A DNA stretch of 64,000 nucleotides from Cranoglanis bouderius. Taxonomy: Eukaryota; Chordata; Actinopteri; Siluriformes; Cranoglanididae. The notes below the pieces were generated by a model. That model ran no database searches. It saw only the letters and a list, made by a program, of their open reading frames with translations, and was not told the origin of the DNA. Location of the stretch: NCBI GenBank assembly GCA_023630585.1, contig CM042552.1:18328069-18392068 (forward strand), given 5' to 3'. Shown piece by piece: positions 57,721-64,000 of the stretch. The position numbers and the translations under genes are program-made. The first letter of the stretch is position 1; the number at the start of each line of letters is the position of its first letter.

Positions 57721-58104
57721 AATTATATTGTTGATATGGTGAAGTTGTCTGATGGAATTTGTGTTAGTGCTTTGTAATGGTCAGTAAGGGTCCAGACATT
57801 GGAAAGTTTCCAGGACTGAGGTTACACTTTGTGGTTTCTTGGTAACATTATATAACATTGAGGATAACAAGAATTAACCGCAACATTAAGCATAACTATA
57901 ACCAGATAAAAAAGTATGACCTGTGATTCTTTAAAACCGGCATGTTTTCTTCCTGACATGCGAATTCTAAGCAGAAATTCTACAATACAAATTACCTCAA
58001 CCTCGGTTCATTTGAAAACCTTTTTTTAGTCCTCAAATGGACAGAAGCTGATTACTATACAGACTTCATACTCACTAAGTTTCAGCTTCCTTGTGACTGA
58101 ATGT

Positions 58105-58195
58105 CTTGCTTTGCTAATTAGGGCCGAAAAGGCCATGCACACTTCATTCTGAAGGGCACTTTTAGAGCCAAATTCGGTGACAGTTACACTTTGAG
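58105..58195 (+). repeat. short dispersed repeat, copy B
   Basis: This is the partner of 56940-57030 in the same orientation, about 1.16 kb downstream. Confidence 0.5.
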
Positions 58196-58379
58196 AGGTG
58201 AGAGGAAAAACGTTCTCTCTTATTACAAAGGTGAGACTGAGCAGTCAACACCTTCATTGTCCCCTGCTCAGGATTTCTTAATGAACTAATGAACTCTACA
58301 GCTCTTGCCCCACCACCTTCTGCTTCTTCACTTAGCCATATTGTGCAACTTAAATGACTGACCTAAAGAATATTAATCT

Positions 58380-58383
<4 letters not shown>

Positions 58384-58423
<40 letters not shown>
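58384..58423. repeat. (TA)20 microsatellite
   Basis: This is an uninterrupted run. Confidence 0.92.
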
Positions 58424-58428
<5 letters not shown>

Positions 58429-59234
58429 CTATTCCGAGGAAACGTCACTTGAGAGTTGATTTATTACCCAGAACAACCTAAAACCCCACACCTTTAAACA
58501 GTTGTTCAAGTGCCCTATGCGTCACATTTGGGACACAGCCACCTCCTACATTAGCGTCTAGGTGTGCTTGGATGTGAAAATGCCGTTAGCTGAAGTGTGA
58601 AAGTGAAGACGCACTGTGTCGGCGTCTCTGTGTGGGTGAAATCGAGTCGGAGTGTAACTTTAGAGCTTTGTCGTTGAGGGATCAATCATTCCCTCTGCCG
58701 AAGAGCCATGGGTATTTTTTTCTGAGAATTGATTTGAAACGGGTCCAAAGGTTTCAGTGAAGGATGGGTAGTGCTTTTCTCTCTCTCTCTCACTCTCAAT
58801 CTCTAAGCGCGCACTCTCTTCTCATCACCCAAGTTTGTCCTTGAATGTGCTGTGACTCAATAGCAGAACTCGAGTGATGTTCACTTGGCGTGGCTTCCCC
58901 TAAAAAACAAAATGGGACTTTATTTTCACCAAGTGCCCTCAGTGCAGAAATAGCAGGTGGAGGAGAATGAAAGAGAGAGTGAGCGGCAAGAGCACTACAC
59001 TAAACAAATTTAAATTAAAACAAATTAGCACCTATTCTTCGGACAATCACCAGTCTGCACGCCAAATGTGCTTTTATCCACATCTTAAAAAATATATATA
59101 TATTCTGAAGTGGCGTTGTCAAAAGAGCTCCAGCCAAACAGTCATTGGCTGCATCCCAAACTTCTGTACTAAATAGTAGGCTGTGTTAGAACTGGTACAC
59201 TATGTGTGGTATTTATTCTTTAAGCAGGTTGTAA

Positions 59235-59545
59235 AGGCATGATGTTGAGTGAGTGGGACAGACAGGTGTCTTTGACTGACAATTGGGCATGTCATGGAGT
59301 GGAACTGATGGGCGTGTCTTTAAATGGGACAGCTAGTTGTGTCATTGTGTGGGACTAATGGATGTGTTTTTGAGTGGTAGAAATGGCCATATCTTTGAGT
59401 GGGACAGATGGGCGTGTCTTTGAGTGGGACAGGTGTGTGTGTGTGTGTGTGTGTCTGAGCAGGATTGATGAGTGGGTCTTTAAATGGGACAGCCGGGCGT
59501 GTCTTTGAGGGGGACATAGGGGTGTGTCTTTATGGGGGACAGAGA
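59235..59545. repeat. degenerate GTGTCTTTGAGTGGGACAG array
   Basis: About nine units of 29-36 bp read GGGCGTGTCTTTGAGTGGGA followed by CAGATGG, with a short GT run at 59431-59453. It then runs into a stretch (about 59555-59655) with CCACTGTGAACATGTCCCAA, shared with about 29075-29105. Confidence 0.75.
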
Positions 59546-60774
59546 GGTGTGTCCAATGTGGATGTGTCCCAAACCACACACACCCTACTTTATAGGGCAC
59601 ATAAACCTCATCAGCGGTCCACTGTGAACATGTCCCAAACCACAAATATTCTCAATATATAGGCAATTTTAATGCCACAGTGCATTATGGGTATTCATCA
59701 TTAGGACACCAATCTGCTGCATGAGTGCTCTGTATCCACAGCACAGCTGTCAGACTCCCACACACAGACAAGTGACACTGGATAGAAACACACTCCCATG
59801 TCACTGTGCAGTCCTGTTCTAATTTGTCGAGACATGCAAGTTCACCAGATGTAAGCTGCCCTTTGCTTCACCAAAGTAACATCACTCCCTTCTGAAACAA
59901 GCTCTAAATCATCCACATTATTTTGCCCACTCTGATCCTGACTTCTATAGAAGTCCCCTCAAGCCCCACAGGGTGGGAGGGAGCAGTGGAGGAAGGAGGA
60001 GAGATAAACTAGGAAACGAACAGATTGTTTTGATAGCAGGATGCTGCATGGTGAAGCTATACTGAGCGCTCAGTGATGTAATGAGTCATTATGAACATAT
60101 TTACACCTTCTGGTTTACTGTGCATGTTAGCATTAGCATGTTAATTGAGCATAAATCACAAGTAGCAGAAATTCACTAGGCTGTGTGGGACATTCCCCCT
60201 ACTCCCATTGCTTGGAATATTCTAGAACAGCTAAAGCTCACAGTACGTTCTAAAGGACTCGCTATCCCTTAATCCCTGTTTCCTACACCAAAGTATCATA
60301 CAGGTATCGCCAAAATGAAAACAAACTAGAATCCAAAGCAGAACAAGAAACTAGAAAGAGAATCGGAATAACATCAAGAACAAGAAGCAAAACTCGAACC
60401 ATAGCCAGAATTAAAATCATGATCAAAAGTACAACGAGAAATATAACATAATAAGGACCAGAATCAGAAGAGACAAAAGCACACAATTCAGAATCAGAAC
60501 CACAAGAAGTAGAATTAGAAGCAGGTCTAGAAGATGAACTAGAAACAGAATCAAACTAGAACCTTAATTAGAAAACAACCAGATCAATCTGGATCAAGAT
60601 CCAGAATATAATAAGATCAAGAAAAGGACTGGGACTAGAACACAATTTGAAATCTGGAATCAGAACCAAGACCAAGCTACAACACAATCGACCAGAATCA
60701 GAACACAATCGACAGTCAGGACCAGAAGTACCAGAACTGGAAGTAGATCCTGAATAAGAACTAAGAAGAAGAAG

Positions 60775-60955
60775 TCTGTCACATATATTACATTACAGCA
60801 CAGTGAAATAATTTTCTTCACATATCCCAGCTTGTTAGGAAGTTCGGGGTCAGAGCACAAGGTCAGCCATGATACGGCACCCCTGGAGCAGAGAGGGTTA
60901 AGGGCCTTGCTCAAGGGCCCAACAGTTGCAGCTTGGCAAGTGACAAGAACTTGAT
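60775..60955 (+). mobile_element. dispersed SINE-like repeat inserted in the AGAAC array
   Basis: ACATTACAGCACAGTGAAAT, CATATCCCAGCTTGTTAGGA and AGGGTTAAGGGCCTTGCTCA, then AGGGCCCAACAGTTGCAGC, match a repeat remembered as widespread in fish. The AGAAC array resumes on both sides, so it inserted after the array formed. Confidence 0.5.
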
Positions 60956-62397
60956 ACAGTATCAAAACAAGATCTAAAACCAAGGATCAAATGAGAACAG
61001 GAATCTGAACCACAACAGGCCGGTGTAACCAGAACTAGAAAATAACTAGAATCAAAGCTTAAACAAGGACAATATCCACAAAAAGAACCATACTATACAT
61101 AGAACCCCTATAAGAACCTACTTCCAAAACTGCATCTGGACGTGACGCCAGTTCCGTCTATTCATCTGCACTGTTTCCATGGAGACGCTATATCGACGCA
61201 GTAAAACGTGGATGCATATTCCCTCGACGGCACCCACACACTCTCCTCGTTCTCTGGCTTTGACTCGTCAGAGCCGTGTGGAACAAAGCCAGACACTTAC
61301 AGACACTTACAGGGTTCTGATGAGGCGTCACGTGGCATCACTCACTAAAACACTCACGTTCATGCGGACAAGAGAACGGACAATTCTAAAGCCTCACTAT
61401 AGCTCCCGCTCTGATCGAGGTGAAATACGTGAAGTTGTCTGAATTCAAGTGGGTTCTCCATCCAGCTGTGTTTTATGCTAATACCAGAATAGAATCAGAA
61501 CTAGTAAAAGAACTAGAGCTGGAATAAGAATCACAGCTTGGGCAAGAACCAGAAAACAAGAATAAGTTAGAACTTTAACTGAACCAGCATCAGGTAAAAA
61601 ACAAGAACCAGAATAAGAACCTGAACCCCAAGAGCCAGTATACAACAAGAACCAGAACAAGAACTAGAAGCAGAACCAGAATTGAATTGGCTCAAGAACA
61701 AGAACAAAACCAGACTCAGACCTAGAAAAAGAACTGGGAATATAACTAGAACCTGAAATAGAATTAGGATAAGAGCATGAAGAACCTAAACTTGAACATA
61801 ATCCAGAAAGAAAATCAGAATCACAACAAGAACCAGAATCGGAATTAGTAAAAGAACTAGAGCAAAAATCAGAATCAAAAACAAGAAGCACAGTCAGAAG
61901 CTGAATTAGAATCAAGAACAAGAACCAAAATTAGAATCATGAGAAGAACAAGAAATATAAACAGAATCAAAACTAGACCAGTGACCAGAACAAACATTAG
62001 AACAATGAGAAAACGGAAATAAGAATGAAGAAACATGACAGAATGTCAAAACTAGAACAACGACCAAACACAGAATCAAAACCTCAAAGATAACCAGACG
62101 CAGAATCAAAAAACTGATAAGCAGGTGACTGTTTTATGTTTTAAGTTCCTTGTATTTTCTCCTCCATTTTCCTTTTCCTCCATTAAAACCTTGTCTGAAG
62201 CTGTGGGTCAGTCGTGTGTAGTTGTGTGCCCTCTAGCTGTCATCATCCTCCCTCAGGAACATAGACCCACCCTCTTAATCATCACCTACACTGTTTAAAT
62301 CTGCCCTTGTCTATAAGGGAACGTCAGGAACGGTTCCAGAGCGGCTCTAACATGGAGGTGCAATTTTAAGTGAGCAAACCCACAGCTGTAGTACACA

Positions 62398-62490
62398 TAC
62401 ACTGCTGTTATAAGTATTCACCCCCTTGAAGTTATTCACATTTTGTAGCGTTACAACCTAAAACTGAAATGGATTAAATTTTTTTTTGTT
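62398..62490. mobile_element. solo Tc1-type terminal repeat
   Basis: CTGTTATAAGTATTCACCCC, TTGAAGTTATTCACATTTTG and GCGTTACAACCTAAAACTGA resemble the terminal repeats of fish Tc1-like elements (from memory) and the arm at 63583. No transposase is attached. Confidence 0.5.
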
Positions 62491-63582
62491 AGTTGCATTA
62501 GTATTCTCCCCAACTAGAACTAAGTGAATTAGAAGCAAACCTGAAACCGATAACAACTAGAACAAGAACTAGAAAGAAAACCAGAATCTGAACCAGTGTA
62601 ACCATAATCAGAACTAGAAACTGAATCAAAACTAAAACAATGAACAGAACCCAAATTTTAACAAGAAGAACCAGAACAAAATCTAAAAGCAGACCCAGAA
62701 TGGAAATACAATCAAGAACACAACTAGAATAAGCATTAGAACAAGAACTAAAAATAGAACTAGAACCTGAACCAGAATACGATGAAGACTGCACACAATC
62801 TAGAACCACAATAAGAGGAGAACAAAAACTAGAATGAAAACCCAAAATCAGAACAAGATCCAGATATAGAACTGTAATCGGAACCAGACTGAACTCGGTC
62901 GAATGAGACAAGAAGCAGAATGAGAACTTGAACCAGGATAAGATCAAGAAGAACCTAAACTTGAACATAATCAAGAAACAAAACCAGAATCACTTTAAGG
63001 ACTAGAAACAGAACTAGAATTAAAATCGAATATAAAATTTAAACCTAAAAGCGGAACCAGAATGGGGATGAGATCAAGAACAGAAACTAGAACTAAAATG
63101 TGATCCAGACTCTGAATAGAGTCGAGAAGACATACCAGTCCTAGACCACATAATCATGAACCTTCACAAGAGAACAAAAACTAGAATCAAAACCCAAATC
63201 AAAACAAGAAATAGGCAGTAGAACTGTAATCGGAACCATACTTAATATTAGATCCAGAAGAATTATGGATCTAGCAAAATATAATACGGAACCATAATCT
63301 ATACAAGAACCATAATCAACCAATAAGAACTAGATCCCAGAACCAGAAGTTGTTCAAGAAGAAGCCAAACTTGAACAAAATCGGAACCATGTCAAGAACA
63401 GGAACCAGAAAAGGAATGAGAACTAGTAAAAGAATTGGACCGATAACCAGAATTAGAATCTGAACCACAAGACCCAGTATGACCAGAACCAAGAACTATA
63501 ATGAGAACCAATATTAGAGCAACAGAACAAGAATAAGATTAAGAATAAACCCAGAATCAGGATTAGAACAAGAACAGGTAAT

Positions 63583-64000
63583 TTACAGTGGGTATAGAAA
63601 AGAATCACCCCTTTAAAATAATCACATTTTGTTGCTTTTCAGTCTGAAATGAAAACGGACACAGTTTTTGTTTTATCCAGCTGTATTTACTCAGTGCAAC
63701 TTATAACATGCAAGTGAAACATATAACACCAACATGTCAGAAATAAATAAATTAATTAAAAAAAACAATCACTGAGTTGGAAAAAGGATCACCCCTTGCT
63801 TTAATTTGCCTTAATTTTTTTTAATTACAGCCTTTAGTCTGTTGGGATATGTCTCTACTAACTTTGCACATCTAGACTTTGCAATATTTGCCCACTCTTC
63901 TTTGCAGAACTGCTCAAGTTCAGTTAAATTTGATGGTGACCGTTTGTGGACTGCAGTCTTCAAGTCATTTCACAGATTTTCAGTGGGGTTTAAGTCTGGG
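63583..64000 (-). mobile_element. Tc1-like element, 3' end, runs off the window
   Basis: The terminal repeat CAGTGGGTATAGAAAAGAAT starts at 63583. From about 64000 down to 63810 the minus strand encodes a transposase C-terminus: PDLNPTENL, then a stop where Trp is expected, then NDLKTAVHKRSPSNLTELEQ, FCKEEWANIAK and LVETYPNRLK. The Glu in NPTEN corresponds to the third catalytic residue of the DD34E triad. The in-frame TGA (about 63971-63973) makes this copy inactive. It is a different family from the copies at 12649 and 45668. Confidence 0.8.

Larger units (their letters stand above)
60300..63570. repeat. 3.3-kb degenerate AGAAC(C/T/A) word array
   Basis: The + strand consists mostly of AGAACC, AGAATC, AGAACT and AGAACAAG words without a long fixed period. 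It is A-rich and T-poor, so the minus strand reads as Leu/Val/Ile/Phe-rich open frames (up to 158 codons) that look like membrane proteins but are compositional. It is interrupted by a dispersed repeat (60775-60955), unique sequence (about 61080-61470 and 62130-62390) and a Tc1-like arm (62398-62490). Confidence 0.85.
205..64000 (+). other. gpc5: gpc5 (glypican-5) gene, 7 coding exons; 3' end outside window
   Basis: Seven GT-AG exons join into one open frame of 510 codons plus one base. Glypicans are GPI-anchored heparan-sulfate proteoglycans of the cell surface that modulate Hedgehog, Wnt, FGF and BMP signalling. The assignment to glypican-5 rather than glypican-3 rests on remembered similarity in exon 3 (KPCMGYCLNV), exon 5 (FYGGLADQ, followed by a WNG motif), exon 6 (DPVIN, DKLKHV) and exon 7 (CDDEDGC). 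Human GPC5 has 8 exons and 572 residues, so one exon of about 50 codons with the GPI signal is missing here. The introns are 3.4, 7.3, 0.24, 1.8, 21.9, 14.3 and more than 13.3 kb. Teleosts carry more than one gpc5 paralogue, and I cannot say which this is. Confidence 0.9.
50644..64000 (+). other. gpc5: gpc5 intron 7, incomplete (more than 13.3 kb)
   Basis: The intron runs from donor GTGAGT to the end of the window. I searched by eye for an exon giving a GPI-type hydrophobic C-terminus in phase 1 and found none. The part from about 53300 to 54900 appears unique or unclassified, and that from 58440 to 59230 holds no recognisable element. Confidence 0.7.

Noticed and set aside
62498..62974. 158-codon minus-strand frame resembling a membrane protein (LVLVLVL-rich)
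   Set aside because: It is the reverse complement of the AGAAC word array, so hydrophobicity follows from the word. The neighbouring frames at 60283-63323 behave the same way.
50644..64000. Search for the last gpc5 exon with a GPI signal
   Set aside because: No phase-1 exon with a C-terminal hydrophobic segment preceded by small residues was found. Hydrophobic frames at 60283-63323 belong to the AGAAC array.

Overview
The window looks like a piece of a ray-finned fish (teleost) chromosome. It holds vertebrate-style split exons with GT-AG introns, very abundant (CA)n, (CT)n, (TA)n and CTGT-type microsatellites, decayed Tc1/mariner and PIF/Harbinger transposons, a 5S-rRNA-derived SINE-like repeat and palindromic MITEs. 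A catfish-like or other otophysan source is a guess from the repeat style only.

One protein-coding gene is supported, on the + strand: a glypican, best matched to glypican-5 (gpc5). Seven coding exons are present: 205-355, 3729-3890, 11208-11902, 12147-12259, 14071-14196, 36049-36169 and 50481-50643. They splice in frame (intron phases 1,1,0,2,2,0,1) into 510 codons plus one base. The predicted protein has a Trp-rich signal peptide, exactly 14 cysteines in the globular ectodomain, three N-glycosylation sequons (one at its N-terminal edge) and a Ser-Gly/acidic heparan-sulfate attachment segment. The last exon, expected to encode the C-terminal tail and GPI-anchor signal, was not found and probably lies beyond base 64000. 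The promoter also appears to lie outside the window: bases 1-204 are CpG-poor, have no recognisable core promoter and contain a possible splice acceptor at 108.

Layout: introns 1 and 2 (356-11207) carry degenerate GGACTC arrays, a palindromic MITE and a 31/33-bp minisatellite just before exon 3. Exons 3-5 are clustered (11208-14196), and a broken Tc1 element sits in intron 4. Intron 5 (about 21.9 kb) holds a CTGT higher-order array, a GT-rich block, a PIF/Harbinger pseudogene, a 5S-derived SINE-like element, a hAT-like fragment, a second type of Tc1 element and a 1.2-kb pyrimidine tract. Intron 6 (about 14.3 kb) holds a CGCGATT-word array, a 20-bp/60-bp hierarchical minisatellite, a TTTC tract, a degenerate array with a unit of roughly 65 bp and another Tc1 copy. 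Intron 7 (more than 13.3 kb) holds a 55-bp GGAT-rich array, a probable non-LTR retrotransposon tail, a 3.3-kb AGAAC-word array and the start of another Tc1 element at the window end.

I found no operon, CRISPR array, tRNA, virus or novel multi-gene system. The most unusual content is the set of long degenerate 'word arrays' with different unit types, several small unclassified dispersed repeat families, and two Tc1 copies that share the same deletion removing a catalytic residue. Family assignments rest on remembered sequences, not on searches.
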